Shown here: piece by piece, positions 1 through 7,745 of the stretch
Position numbering within the stretch: position 1 is the first letter of the stretch
Layout of the letters: the number at the start of each line of letters is the position of its first letter
DNA from: Brevundimonas sp. Root1279
GTDB taxonomy: Bacteria; Pseudomonadota; Alphaproteobacteria; Caulobacterales; Caulobacteraceae
Direction of reading: 5' to 3'
Length of the DNA stretch: 64,000 nucleotides
Assembly: GCF_001425945.1 (NCBI RefSeq)
Contig: NZ_LMEB01000007.1
Location: forward strand, 163 to 64,162
Position numbers and translations under genes: made by a program
Notes under the pieces: generated by a model
The model's input: the letters and a program-made list of their open reading frames with translations, nothing else
Databases searched by the model: none
What the model was told of the DNA's origin: nothing

Positions 1-908
1 CCCAGGGCGGTGATGGCGACGCGGTCTTCCTCCGCCTCGCGGGCCTTCTCGGCCTCGTTGCGGGCGCGTTCGGCGTCGGCGGCGGCGCGGGCGGCGACGG
101 CCTCGTTCTCCAGGCGCACCTTCTCGATGGCGGCGTCGCGGAAGGCGATGATCGCGCGGCCCATCTCGCCGAACTCGTCCTTGCGGGCGACGCAGGGCAC
201 TTCGAAGCTGGTGTCGCCGCCGATCAGGCGACGCATGTAGGCGATCATGTTGCCGACCGGGCCGTTGATGCCGCGGGTCAGCACCCATCCGGCGCCGAGG
301 GCGATCAGGATGGCGGCGGCGAGGCCGATGAAGACCGCGATCATCGCCGCGGAGGCCGTGCTGGCCTGGGCTTCACGTGTGGCGTCCAGGCGCTTCATGG
401 TGTCGGCCTTGATGGCCTCCAGCGGCTCCTCGACGGCGCCGATGTATTCGTCGGCGGCGCCCGACTGGCCGATCATGGCCACGGCCTGGTCCCGGGTGGC
501 CGGGTTGGCGGCCAGGGCAGTGCCGGCCACAACGACCTTCTCGTGCCAGACGTCGATGGCGGCCTCGACCTGGTCGACGCGAGCCTGGTCCTCCTGCGGC
601 GCGTCCTTGCGCAGCTCGTCCAGCGCCGCCTTGAAGTCGGTCTGGTGAGCCTTCAGGCGCTCCAGGTAGTAGGGGTCGTTGGAGACCAGGAAGCCGCGGT
701 AGCTGTTCTCCTGGCGAGCGAGCTTGAGGTCGAGCGTGGCCAGGGTCCGCACGTCGCGGTTGGCCTCGCTGCGCGCCTCGCCGGCCTTATTGAGGGCGTC
801 GAGCTTGTAGAAGACGACCCCGCCCATGGCGGCGATGGCCACGAGCACGGCGGCGAATGCGACGGCCAGCTTACGGCCGATGGGCATGTCAGAGAGCTTC
901 ACGGGCAT
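1..908 (-). CDS. Methyl-accepting chemotaxis-type transducer, N-terminal part (cut by window start)
   Basis: About 302 residues are visible from an ATG at 908 preceded closely by AAGGA. A first membrane segment lies at about residues 14-34. A periplasmic CHASE3-like four-helix sensor domain follows at about 40-180, including the typical RQENSYRGFLVSND stretch near 66-79. A second membrane segment is at about 186-211, a HAMP linker at about 212-262, and then an Ala/Glu/Arg-rich coiled coil that runs off the window. The architecture is that of a methyl-accepting chemotaxis receptor, which would signal to CheA/CheW. The signalling hairpin itself is outside the window, so a CHASE3-HAMP kinase or cyclase remains possible. 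It is followed by the porin gene on the same strand, 24 bases upstream of the start. Confidence 0.8.
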   Translation of the reverse strand, partial: MPVKLSDMPIGRKLAVAFAAVLVAIAAMGGVVFYKLDALNKAGEARSEANRDVRTLATLDLKLARQENSYRGFLVSNDPYYLERLKAHQTDFKAALDELRKDAPQEDQARVDQVEAAIDVWHEKVVVAGTALAANPATRDQAVAMIGQSGAADEYIGAVEEPLEAIKADTMKRLDATREAQASTASAAMIAVFIGLAAAILIALGAGWVLTRGINGPVGNMIAYMRRLIGGDTSFEVPCVARKDEFGEMGRAIIAFRDAAIEKVRLENEAVAARAAADAERARNEAEKAREAEEDRVAITAL

Positions 909-932
909 TTCCTTTGCAGTCCGGGCCGCAGA

Positions 933-1625
933 TCAGAACGAGAGGGAGAGGGAGCCGACGAGACGGCCTTCGTAGGCCTCGCCGTAGGAGTGGCCGTCGG
1001 TGTCGTACCAGCGCACGTCCAGCGCCACGCGATCGGTCAGCTTGTGCTTCACGCCCGCATTCCAGGCGACATATTCGGCGCCGCCGTCGGCGCTGCGGTC
1101 GGCGATCGCCGCCGAGGCCTTGGTCGCCTTGCTCAGCGCGACCGTGCCCTGGGCTTCGATCCACCAGGCCTCACGGGTCGCCCCGTTGCCGTCCGGCGTG
1201 TAGTTGACGCGCAGGCGGGTCGAGACCGGGCCGATCTTGCGTGAGGCGTCGGCCTGGTACTCCCAGTAGTTGGAATCGGTGCCGGGGCGCGCGCCGGGCA
1301 GGTCGCGGTTCTGGACCGAGAAATCGAAGTTGAAGCCGGCCGCCTCAGGGCGCCAGCCGGCGGTGACGATGACTTCGGCGTCCGCGCCGTTGGACAGCTT
1401 TGCGGTGGAGGCGAAGGCGCTAGCGTAGAAGCCGTTGGCCTCGACTTCGACCGTGCCGTTGACGCTGGGATCGCCGTTGCTCTTGCCGATGCCCTTGCCG
1501 ACATATTCGGAAGCGACGCCGACCTGGCCGCTGAATTCCTGGGCGTTCGCGGCGGAGGCGATGGAGGCCGAAGCGAAGAGGGCGGCGGCGAGGAGGATGG
1601 CTTTCGCCGGGGAGAAGGTACGCAT
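933..1625 (-). CDS. TorF family putative porin (Gcw_chp family)
   Basis: A 230-residue exported protein. It starts with a clear signal peptide (MRTFSPAKAILLAAALFASA, cleavage probably after ANA near residue 28). The family hallmark near the mature N-terminus, GVASEYVGKGIGKS, matches the Gcw_chp/TorF group of proteobacterial outer-membrane proteins. The protein ends in Phe after alternating polar/apolar residues (LSLSF), as expected for a BAM-inserted beta-barrel. The length agrees with the family. A FixJ-like operator motif lies about 80 bases upstream of the start (1703-1722), so regulation by the neighbouring two-component system is plausible (inference). The substrate is unknown. Confidence 0.85.
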   Translation of the reverse strand: MRTFSPAKAILLAAALFASASIASAANAQEFSGQVGVASEYVGKGIGKSNGDPSVNGTVEVEANGFYASAFASTAKLSNGADAEVIVTAGWRPEAAGFNFDFSVQNRDLPGARPGTDSNYWEYQADASRKIGPVSTRLRVNYTPDGNGATREAWWIEAQGTVALSKATKASAAIADRSADGGAEYVAWNAGVKHKLTDRVALDVRWYDTDGHSYGEAYEGRLVGSLSLSF

Positions 1626-1702
1626 TCTGCGAGACTGAATCCGGGGGGTGGATGATGATCCCGAACGTCGGTCGCCGGCTGATATTATTTATGAATCCGG
1701 GA

Positions 1703-1722
1703 CTACGTAGGATTACCTATCG
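1703..1722 (-). promoter_or_regulatory. Candidate FixJ/NarL-type operator upstream of the TorF porin gene
   Basis: CTACGTAGGATTACCTATCG matches 15 of 20 positions of a second copy at 2225-2244. It contains the imperfect dyad TACGTA-4-TACCTA expected for a LuxR/NarL/FixJ-type dimer. It also resembles the rhizobial FixJ box (TAAGTAG-TTT-CCCTTA). It lies just outside the stop codon of the degenerate receiver gene and about 80 bases upstream of the porin start, a normal distance for an activator site. The assignment is by similarity and position only. Confidence 0.45.
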
Positions 1723-1724
1723 AG

Positions 1725-2150
1725 CTAGGCCGCAACCCGGACGGGACGATCGGCCTCGGCCACGGCGGCCGTCGACGACCGGCTCCAGGCCACCGCCTCG
1801 ACCAGACGCATCAGAGATTCACGGCAGAGGGGCTTGGCCAGCCAGCCGTGAATTTCGGCCTCGGCCATGACCGCGCGGGCCTCGGCCGTGGCGGCGGATA
1901 TGGTGAAGATGAAGGCGTCGGCGACACGCGCGTGCTCCCTCAGCCGACGCACCACCTCGGCGCCGCCCATATCGGGAAGCTCGGCCTCGACCAGGATCAG
2001 ATCCGGGGTCTGGCTGCCCAGCAGTTCGACGGCCGTCGCGCCGTCTTCGGCCAGGACAACGCTGTGTCCCGCCGTCCGGACCAGGGTCGCCACCACGGAT
2101 CGTGTGGCGGCGCAGGCGTCTATCAGGAGGATGTTCAAGGGGAGGGTCAT
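1725..2150 (-). CDS. Degenerate single-domain response regulator with Glu at the phosphorylation site
   Basis: A 141-residue protein made of one receiver fold. The start is taken at ATG 2150; a longer TTG start at 2207 is possible but has no better ribosome site. The first acidic pair is reduced to Asp11-Ala12 (LLIDACAATR). The residue at the phospho-acceptor position is Glu55 (ILVEAELPDMGG) instead of Asp. The switch Thr83 and the conserved Lys106 (LAKP) are retained. The protein therefore probably cannot be phosphorylated normally and may sit in a permanently 'on-like' state (inference). It is divergent from a FixL/FixJ-like pair at 2325-4369 and probably belongs to the same pathway as a connector or decoy. 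Confidence 0.8.
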   Translation of the reverse strand: MTLPLNILLIDACAATRSVVATLVRTAGHSVVLAEDGATAVELLGSQTPDLILVEAELPDMGGAEVVRRLREHARVADAFIFTISAATAEARAVMAEAEIHGWLAKPLCRESLMRLVEAVAWSRSSTAAVAEADRPVRVAA

Positions 2151-2224
2151 CGGCTTTCTGCTCGATGGCCATCCTCGAACCCGAAGTCCGAAAACAGGGT
2201 AATGCAACGGCTACGTACTAATTC

Positions 2225-2244
2225 TTAGGTAGAAATCCCTATCG
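2225..2244 (+). promoter_or_regulatory. Candidate FixJ/NarL-type operator between the degenerate receiver gene and the kinase gene
   Basis: TTAGGTAGAAATCCCTATCG is the second copy of the motif found upstream of the porin gene (15 of 20 identical). It has a TAGG...CCTA dyad. It lies about 80 bases before the kinase start and about 75 bases before the divergent receiver gene start, so it could serve either or both. A further TACGTA half-like site is at 2212-2217. Autoregulation by the FixJ-like protein at 3764-4369 is the simplest reading, untested. Confidence 0.45.
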
Positions 2245-2324
2245 GTCCATTCAGCGCCACAAATCGGCGTTACGGCGCGGCCGCCTCAAAAGAGGTTATC
2301 GCCGCTCCCAGCCGAAACCACGCT

Positions 2325-3767
2325 TTGCCGTTATCTTTCAAATCCTTGTCGCCCAGCATCACCGGAAGGGGATGGAGGGGCTATCTGATCGCAGTGCTGG
2401 CGGTCGGCTGCGCCCTGCTGGCCCGGCAGGCGCTGGAGCTGGTCGGACACTTCTACTACCTGCCCTTCATCCCTGCGGTGATGGCCACCGCCATGCTCGC
2501 CCGCCGCGGCGCGACCGCCGCGGCCGTCGCCCTGTCGATCGCCGCCAATGTCGCCCTGGTGCCGCGCGAGAGCCATGCCGACACCGTCGCCAACGCCCTG
2601 CTCTTCACCGTCGTCGCCTGGTTCGTCGCCGAAATGTGCTGGCGCCAGCGCGCCGCCGGGGCCCGGGCCCGGGCCCTGTCGCGCAGCCTGGCCCAGCGCA
2701 ACCAGATGCTCGACGCCATCCTCGCATCCGCCCCCATCGTCACCGTCGACGCGACCGGCGGCGTCCGCTTCATGAGCGAGAGCGCCCGCCTCATCCTCGG
2801 CGCTCCGTCCGGGCGGGGCCCCGATGCGTCCGACCGACCGATGGCCGACTTCGTCCCCGGCTTCAACCTGGCGGAGGCCGGCGAGGACGGCGGCGACAGG
2901 ATCTGGACCGGCCGGCGGCCCGATGGGACCAGCTATCCCCTGCGCATCCAGCTGGGCGTCATGCCGGACAATCCCGACGGCGACCACGCCACCCTCAGCC
3001 TCACCGACCTGACCCAGGCCCAGGCCGCCGACGCCCGGGCCCGCGAACTGCACACCCAACTGAACCGGGTCTGGCGTCTCAACTCGCTGGGCGAGATGGC
3101 CGCGTCCCTGGCGCATGAACTGAACCAGCCGCTCAGCGCCGCCGCCACCTATCTGCACGCCAGCCAATCGGAGATGGAGCGAGCCGGACTTATGGGCCAG
3201 AGCGTCGCCCGCTCGATCGACCTGGCCAAGTCCCAACTGCTGCGCGCCGGGGCCATCATCAAACGGATGCGCGAGCTGCTCGCCCACGAGAGCCGCAGCC
3301 TCGGCGTCGAGAGCGTCGGGGCCATGCTCGCCGACATGCACGGCGTCCTCGGCATGCTTCAGCGCGAGGGCAAGGTGATCATCGAGATCGACATCGATGA
3401 AGCGGACGACCACGTCCGCGCCGAACGCATCCAGTTCCAGCAAGCCGTCCTCAACCTCGTGCGCAACGCCGTCGAGGCCCTGAAAGGCCAGGCGGACGGC
3501 CGCGTTCGCATCACCGGCCGGCCCGTCTCCGACGACCTGTTCGAGATGTGCGTCGAGGACAGCGGCCCCGGCATCGACGCCGGCGAGCTCGACACCATCT
3601 TCCGCCCCCTGATGACGACAAAGGCGTCCGGCATGGGCCTCGGCCTGTCGGTGACGCGCACCATCGTCGAGAGCCACGGCGGAACTCTGAACGTCGCACG
3701 CAGCGAACTCGGCGGCGCGGCATTCTCCTTCTCTCTGATGCGCGAGGGAGCGCTCGAGGACGTATGA
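2325..3767 (+). CDS. FixL-like membrane sensor histidine kinase
   Basis: A 480-residue kinase. Three to four hydrophobic helices at about residues 18-105 resemble the DUF4118 membrane sensor. A PAS domain lies at about 128-230. The phosphorylation region has His264 in SLAHELNQPLSAAATYL, the H-box subtype of FixL, DctB and related kinases. An ATPase domain with N-, G1- and G2-boxes (NLVRNAVEAL, EDSGPGID, GMGLGLS) completes it. The start is uncertain: TTG 2325 gives a reasonable cytoplasmic leader, TTG 2346 is an alternative, and neither has a good ribosome site. The stop overlaps the regulator start (ATGA), so the two genes are translationally coupled. No haem-binding PAS signature is evident, so oxygen sensing should not be assumed. 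Confidence 0.85.
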   Translation: MPLSFKSLSPSITGRGWRGYLIAVLAVGCALLARQALELVGHFYYLPFIPAVMATAMLARRGATAAAVALSIAANVALVPRESHADTVANALLFTVVAWFVAEMCWRQRAAGARARALSRSLAQRNQMLDAILASAPIVTVDATGGVRFMSESARLILGAPSGRGPDASDRPMADFVPGFNLAEAGEDGGDRIWTGRRPDGTSYPLRIQLGVMPDNPDGDHATLSLTDLTQAQAADARARELHTQLNRVWRLNSLGEMAASLAHELNQPLSAAATYLHASQSEMERAGLMGQSVARSIDLAKSQLLRAGAIIKRMRELLAHESRSLGVESVGAMLADMHGVLGMLQREGKVIIEIDIDEADDHVRAERIQFQQAVLNLVRNAVEALKGQADGRVRITGRPVSDDLFEMCVEDSGPGIDAGELDTIFRPLMTTKASGMGLGLSVTRTIVESHGGTLNVARSELGGAAFSFSLMREGALEDV

Positions 3768-4369
3768 ACGAACAGACCGTATTCGTGATCGACGACGACG
3801 ACGCCGTCCGGGATTCCTTGCTGACCCTGCTGCGCGGCGAAGGCATCCGCGCGCGCGGCTTCACCAGCGGCGCCGACTTCTTCGCCCGTCTGCCCGATAC
3901 GGAGTCGGCCTGCGTCGTCACCGACGTGCGGATGCCCGACATGGACGGCGCCGAAGTGGTCCGCCGCCTGGCCGAGGAGAAGGGTCATGCCTGGCCCGTC
4001 ATCGTCCTGACCGGCCACGCCGAGGTGCCACTGGCGGTGCAGATGATGAAGGCCGGCGTGCTCGACTTCATCGAGAAGCCGTTCGACCCGCGGCGTCTGA
4101 TGGAAACCATCATGGGCTGCCTCAACGCCCTCAGCGGTCGTCAGGCGGCCCAGGACGCCGCTCGGCGCACCGAAGACCGCCTCGCCGCCCTCACGCCGCG
4201 CGAAGCCCAGGTCTTCGAAGCCCTGGTCGAGGGCAAGTCCAACAAGCAGATCGCCCTGGACCTTGAGATCAGCCCCCGCACCGTCGAAATCTTCCGCGCC
4301 AAGGTCATGACCAAGATGCAGGCGGAAAGCCTGTCGGCCCTGGTGCGCATGGGACTGGCGCGACAGTAG
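3764..4369 (+). CDS. FixJ-like two-component response regulator with LuxR-type HTH
   Basis: A 201-residue cognate regulator of the kinase upstream, starting at the ATG inside its stop codon. The receiver domain has an acidic DDDD cluster at residues 10-13, phospho-acceptor Asp54 (VVTDVRMPDMDG), switch Thr/Ser near 82 and Lys near 104 (IEKPF). The output is a LuxR/NarL-type helix-turn-helix at about 135-195 (LTPREAQVFEALVEGKSNKQ). Length and order match FixJ. Likely targets by position are its own operon, the degenerate receiver gene and the porin gene, which share a 20-bp dyad motif. A bidirectional hairpin follows at 4393-4412. Confidence 0.9.
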   Translation: MNEQTVFVIDDDDAVRDSLLTLLRGEGIRARGFTSGADFFARLPDTESACVVTDVRMPDMDGAEVVRRLAEEKGHAWPVIVLTGHAEVPLAVQMMKAGVLDFIEKPFDPRRLMETIMGCLNALSGRQAAQDAARRTEDRLAALTPREAQVFEALVEGKSNKQIALDLEISPRTVEIFRAKVMTKMQAESLSALVRMGLARQ

Positions 4370-4392
4370 ACCCAGACCTCCGCACAGCAAAA

Positions 4393-4412
4393 AGCCCCGG
4401 CGAACCGGGGCT
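4393..4412. terminator. Bidirectional rho-independent terminator between fixJ-like gene and tRNA-Val
   Basis: An 8-bp stem AGCCCCGG/CCGGGGCT closes a CGAA loop (TTCG on the minus strand). The minus strand carries five T residues after the stem, ending tRNA-Val transcription. The plus strand has TCTT, a weaker end for the regulator operon. Confidence 0.8.
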
Positions 4413-4427
4413 TCTTGGCGGAGAAAA

Positions 4428-4502
<75 letters not shown>

Positions 4503-4619
4503 GCCGTGGCGGCCCTGGGGAAGCCCCGGGGCGGGAAGGCGCGGTCTATAACCCGGTGGGCTCGCCGACCGCAAGGGCGAAAAAGCATTGCGGCGAAAGC
4601 GCCACGTTTCGGCCGTTGC

Positions 4620-4979
4620 TTAGGCCGCCGCCACCATCCGTTCGACCTCGCCGACGAGATCGCGCAGGTGGACCGGCTTGGCCAGGACCTTGGCCTGGGG
4701 GCTGGCCGCAGCGGCGCTGAGGGCCACAGCGGCGAAGCCGGTGATGAACATGATGCGGATGCCGGGCTGGCGGGCTGCGGCCACGCGGGCCACTTCGATG
4801 CCGTCGGCGCCGGGCATGACGATGTCGGTCAGCAGCAGGTCCCACGGGCCCTGATCGAGCGAGTCGATGGCGTCGTCGCCGTTTTCACAGTCGACGACGG
4901 AGTGGCCGGCGCGTTCCAACGCCCGGGTCAGAAAGCCCCGTAGCGAGTGATCGTCCTCGGCAAGAAGAATGCGCGCCAT
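4620..4979 (-). CDS. cpdR: CpdR, cell-cycle receiver protein controlling ClpXP
   Basis: A 119-residue single receiver domain that matches Caulobacter CpdR closely as remembered: MARILLAEDD start, phospho-acceptor Asp in LLLTDIVMPG near residue 52, IMFITGFAAVAL, the Lys-Pro switch (VLAKPVHLRDLVGEVERM) and an Ala-rich end. In Caulobacter, unphosphorylated CpdR primes ClpXP for degradation of PdeA and, with other adaptors, CtrA; phosphorylation comes through CckA-ChpT. The gene stands alone between tRNA-Val and a divergent amidohydrolase gene, 142 bases upstream. All receiver residues are present, unlike the degenerate receiver at 1725. Confidence 0.93.
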   Translation of the reverse strand: MARILLAEDDHSLRGFLTRALERAGHSVVDCENGDDAIDSLDQGPWDLLLTDIVMPGADGIEVARVAAARQPGIRIMFITGFAAVALSAAAASPQAKVLAKPVHLRDLVGEVERMVAAA

Positions 4980-5121
4980 ATTCGGAAGTGTCCGCCCGTC
5001 CCGTGATTGGTCCTGACGCTACGCCCGCACTGGTAAACCCGCCATGAAAGTCCCCGGCCGCGCGAACCGTCGCCGGCGCACGACCTGTGGATCAACGCCC
5101 GAAACAGGGTAAGGCTTCACC

Positions 5122-5979
5122 ATGGCCGAGGGCGTCGATCACAGGGAGGCGGAGACGGGACCGGCCTACCGGCGGGTGCGCCCCGCCCAGGCGGGACGCT
5201 TCGTTTTCGCGTCGCCGCATTCCGGCGACCTCTATCCCGACGACATGCAGGCCGCGCAAGGGTTGGCCGAGACCAGTCTGCGCAGCGCCGAGGACGCCCT
5301 CGTCGACCGGCTGATCGCCCCGGGAGCGAACCTGGGCGCCGTGTTGGTGCTGGGCCGGGCGGGCCGGGCCTATGTCGATCTCAATCGGGATCCGCGCGAC
5401 CTCGACCCCCTGCTGATCGACGGACTGGACGGCCAGCCCGGCTCGGCGCGCAGCCAGGCCGGGTATGGCGTCATCCCCCGCCTGTGCGGCGACGGCCAGC
5501 CGCTCTACGACCGCCGCCTGCCGTTGGCCGAAGCGCAGGCCCGGATCGCGGCCCGCCACGCGCCGTATCACCGGGCCCTGGCGGAGGAGATGGAGGCCGC
5601 GCGCGCGCGGGCCGGCGAGGCGGTGCTGGTCGACTGGCATTCCATGCCGGCGCGGGCGACGCAGGGCGTCGGCGGGGCGCGCGGTCCGGACGTGGTGCTG
5701 GGCGACCGACACGGTTCGTCCTGCTCGGCGGAGCTGACGCGGCGGTTGCGGCGGTCGTTCGAGGCGCTGGGCTGGCGGGTGGCGCTGAACCGTCCGTACG
5801 CCGGCGGCTGGACCACCCAGTCATGGGGGCGACCGGAGGACGGCTTCCACGCCGTGCAGGTCGAACTGAACCGCGCCCTGTACCTGGATGAGGCGACCCT
5901 GCAGCCGGGCGCGGGCTGGTCGCGCTGCGCACGCGGCGTGGAACGGGTCATCGCCGACCTGCTGGCCGAGCCGGCCTGA
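5122..5979 (+). CDS. N-formylglutamate amidohydrolase family protein (HutG-like)
   Basis: A 285-residue member of the FGase family, which hydrolyses N-formyl-L-glutamate or related N-acyl amino acids in histidine catabolism. Visible family features are FVFASPHSGDLYP near the N-terminus, AYVDLNRDPRDLDP, the VLVDWHSMPA segment, GDRHGSSCS and the C-terminal QVELNRALYLDE. The protein starts at ATG 5122. No other hut genes are nearby, so the physiological substrate is uncertain. Its end faces the candidate sRNA on the other strand, and their terminal hairpin is shared. Confidence 0.88.
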   Translation: MAEGVDHREAETGPAYRRVRPAQAGRFVFASPHSGDLYPDDMQAAQGLAETSLRSAEDALVDRLIAPGANLGAVLVLGRAGRAYVDLNRDPRDLDPLLIDGLDGQPGSARSQAGYGVIPRLCGDGQPLYDRRLPLAEAQARIAARHAPYHRALAEEMEAARARAGEAVLVDWHSMPARATQGVGGARGPDVVLGDRHGSSCSAELTRRLRRSFEALGWRVALNRPYAGGWTTQSWGRPEDGFHAVQVELNRALYLDEATLQPGAGWSRCARGVERVIADLLAEPA

Positions 5980-5995
5980 TCCCTCGGCCGGGACC

Positions 5996-6082
5996 AAAAA
6001 AAAGCCGCGCCCGAAGGCGCGGCATTTAAAGTCTTTAGGGAGGAAACGCCCAGGAAGGGCATGACGCCGCGAGGCGTCGAAG
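5996..6082 (-). ncRNA. Candidate trans-acting small RNA, about 85 nt
   Basis: Read on the minus strand, this short transcript unit is complete. It has a strong promoter at 6086-6114 and a 5' hairpin GACGCC-TCGC-GGCGTC (6063-6078). A small hairpin GCCC-TTCCT-GGGC follows (6048-6060). A single-stranded pyrimidine stretch containing GTTTCCTCCC comes next (6038-6047). A textbook terminator GCCGCGCC-TTCG-GGCGCGGC with eight T residues (5996-6023) ends it. No ORF is present. A CCUCCC loop between hairpins is typical of alphaproteobacterial sRNAs that pair with Shine-Dalgarno sequences. I could not identify it as a named family. Confidence 0.75.
6004..6023 (-). terminator. Rho-independent terminator of the candidate sRNA
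   Basis: An eight-base-pair G/C stem with a UUCG loop, followed on the minus strand by eight T residues (6003-5996). On the plus strand the same hairpin lies 24 bases after the amidohydrolase stop but lacks a T run, so its orientation favours the minus-strand transcript. Confidence 0.85.
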
Positions 6083-6085
6083 ATC

Positions 6086-6114
6086 AAGCTAGTGTGCGGT
6101 GCACAACGCGTCAA
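6086..6114 (-). promoter_or_regulatory. Housekeeping promoter of the candidate sRNA
   Basis: On the minus strand TTGACG (6114-6109) and TAGCTT (6091-6086) are separated by 17 bases. TTGACGCG fits the Caulobacter sigma-73 -35 consensus TTGACGS exactly. The -10 (CTAGCTTGATC) fits its GCTANAWC-type element partly. The predicted start is near 6080-6082, right at the 5' hairpin. Confidence 0.65.
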
Positions 6115-6232
6115 CAGGATATTTCGCACCTGCGTTCACGCCGTGTAACGGCACATCGCACCGGTCCGCCGTCGCCGTAACCGTTTTCAGAGGAAATTTT
6201 CGCCCCGCGGTGTGCGCGCCTGCACAAAAGCT

Positions 6233-6931
6233 TCACCGACCGGGGAGATGCGGCTCCAGCAACCGGCGCGCGCTGCGCACGGCGCGGGCCGCCGGCGAGG
6301 CCGCCTGACGCCAGACCAGCAGGCAGAAGGCGGCGATCACGCCCCCGGCCAGCCACAGCGGGCCGAACAGCCAGGCCCCGGCGGCAAGGGCGAAATAATA
6401 CCCCCTCACCCCCTGGCTGAAGGCGCTGAGCGCCGGATTGAGCAGGCCGGCCGCGGCTTCGCCCAGCGCCACCCGGTCGGCCTCGACATGCAGCTCGGGC
6501 GCGGCGCCGATCAGGGCCAGGGCGTAGTTCATCTGCCGGATCGACCAGATGAAATCGAGCAGGCCGCGGGCCAGGCAGACCAGCACCAGCGCCAATTTGG
6601 CCTCCAGCAGCTTCATCGACACCGTCTCGGCGCCGACATCGGCGATGCCGCGGATCGCCTGCTCGCCGCCGAACAGGATGCTCGCCACGGCGGCGATCAG
6701 CAGCATGTTGGTCGAGGCGAAGAAGCCGCCGGAATTGATGGTGTGGCCCATCAGCTGGCTGTCGACCAGGCGGATCTCGCGATGAGCCATGGCCGTCATC
6801 CAGACCCGACGGACCACCAGCATGTCGTCGTTTATCGAGCCGCTGCGCTTGGCCAGCACCGCCAGCAGGGGGCCATAACCGAGCCAGCAGATGAAAAAGA
6901 GCGTCAGCGCAACGCCGTCGAGAATCGTCAT
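6233..6931 (-). CDS. DUF599 family integral membrane protein
   Basis: The chosen ATG at 6931 gives 232 residues beginning MTILDGVALTLFFICWLGYG; an upstream in-frame start at 6985 would add 18 residues without membrane character. Four hydrophobic helices are seen at about residues 5-25, 75-95, 110-130 and 185-215. The R-L-VDSQLMGHTINSGGFFAST and GLLDFIWSIRQMNY segments match the DUF599 family. The function of the family is unknown. It is transcribed away from ppa (131 bases between starts). Confidence 0.82.
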   Translation of the reverse strand: MTILDGVALTLFFICWLGYGPLLAVLAKRSGSINDDMLVVRRVWMTAMAHREIRLVDSQLMGHTINSGGFFASTNMLLIAAVASILFGGEQAIRGIADVGAETVSMKLLEAKLALVLVCLARGLLDFIWSIRQMNYALALIGAAPELHVEADRVALGEAAAGLLNPALSAFSQGVRGYYFALAAGAWLFGPLWLAGGVIAAFCLLVWRQAASPAARAVRSARRLLEPHLPGR

Positions 6932-7062
6932 GACCGCTCCCGTTTCAACAGCGGGAATCGTGGCCCCGACGGCCCCTAAGGGCAAGAGCCGCCTTGCTTC
7001 GGGCGCCGTGCGAGCCTATCACGCCGCCCTCCCCGTACCGCAGTGCACCATCAGAGCTCGTT

Positions 7063-7620
7063 ATGAATATCGACGCCATCCCCGCCGGCCCGAACCCGCC
7101 CTGGGACGTCAACGTGGTCATCGAGATCCCGCAGGGCGGCCTGCCGGTGAAGTACGAGATGGACAAGGCCTCCGGCGCCCTGTTCGTCGACCGCTTCCTG
7201 CACACCGCCATGTACTATCCGGGCAACTACGGCTTCATCCCGCACACCCTGTCGGACGACGGCGACCCGTGCGACGTGATCGTGCTGAACCCGACGCCGG
7301 TGGTGCCGGGCTGCATCATCCGCTCGCGCCCGATCGGCGTGCTGAAGATGGAAGACGAGGCCGGCGGCGACGAGAAGATCCTCGCCGTGCCGGTCGACAA
7401 GCTGAATCCCTACTACACCGACATCGCCAGCTACCGGCAGCTGCCTGCCATCCTGGTCGAGCAGATCGAGCACTTCTTCACCCGCTACAAGGATCTGGAG
7501 AAGGGCAAGTCGGTCACGGTGAAGGGCTGGGGCGACGCCGGCGAGGCCGCCGAGCTGATCGCCGCGGGCATGCGCGCCCACCAGGAAAAGCTGAAGGCCA
7601 AGGCCGCCAACGCCGCCTGA
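7063..7620 (+). CDS. ppa: Inorganic pyrophosphatase
   Basis: A 185-residue soluble family I pyrophosphatase that hydrolyses PPi to two phosphates and drives biosynthetic reactions. The metal-binding signature [10 protein letters not shown], the [12 protein letters not shown] segment, the Lys/Glu residues near the N-terminus ([15 protein letters not shown]) and DKLNPYY-DI are all present. The start is ATG 7063, because the product then begins with the usual [13 protein letters not shown]. The gene is divergent from the DUF599 gene and followed by a hairpin at 7634-7660. Confidence 0.97.
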   Translation: MNIDAIPAGPNPPWDVNVVIEIPQGGLPVKYEMDKASGALFVDRFLHTAMYYPGNYGFIPHTLSDDGDPCDVIVLNPTPVVPGCIIRSRPIGVLKMEDEAGGDEKILAVPVDKLNPYYTDIASYRQLPAILVEQIEHFFTRYKDLEKGKSVTVKGWGDAGEAAELIAAGMRAHQEKLKAKAANAA

Positions 7621-7633
7621 TTCAAGGTCGAAG

Positions 7634-7660
7634 CGCGGACCTGGCGAGGCCGGGTCCGCG
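7634..7660 (+). terminator. Hairpin downstream of ppa, possible terminator
   Basis: CGCGGACC and GGTCCGCG pair around an inner GGC/GCC stem with a GAG loop, 14 bases after the ppa stop. No T run follows, so termination would be inefficient or factor dependent. Confidence 0.5.
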
Positions 7661-7745
7661 ACTTCAAGACTCCCTGCTTTACGCAGCGTCCGCCTAAGTC
7701 GATTTTCGACGGACGGACCGCCGAGCTTTCGCCTAATCGGCGGAC

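Noticed and set aside
6086..6232. Second promoter or ORF for the DUF599 side of the gap
   Set aside because: The sequence between 6115 and 6232 shows no convincing promoter pair, ORF or further hairpin.
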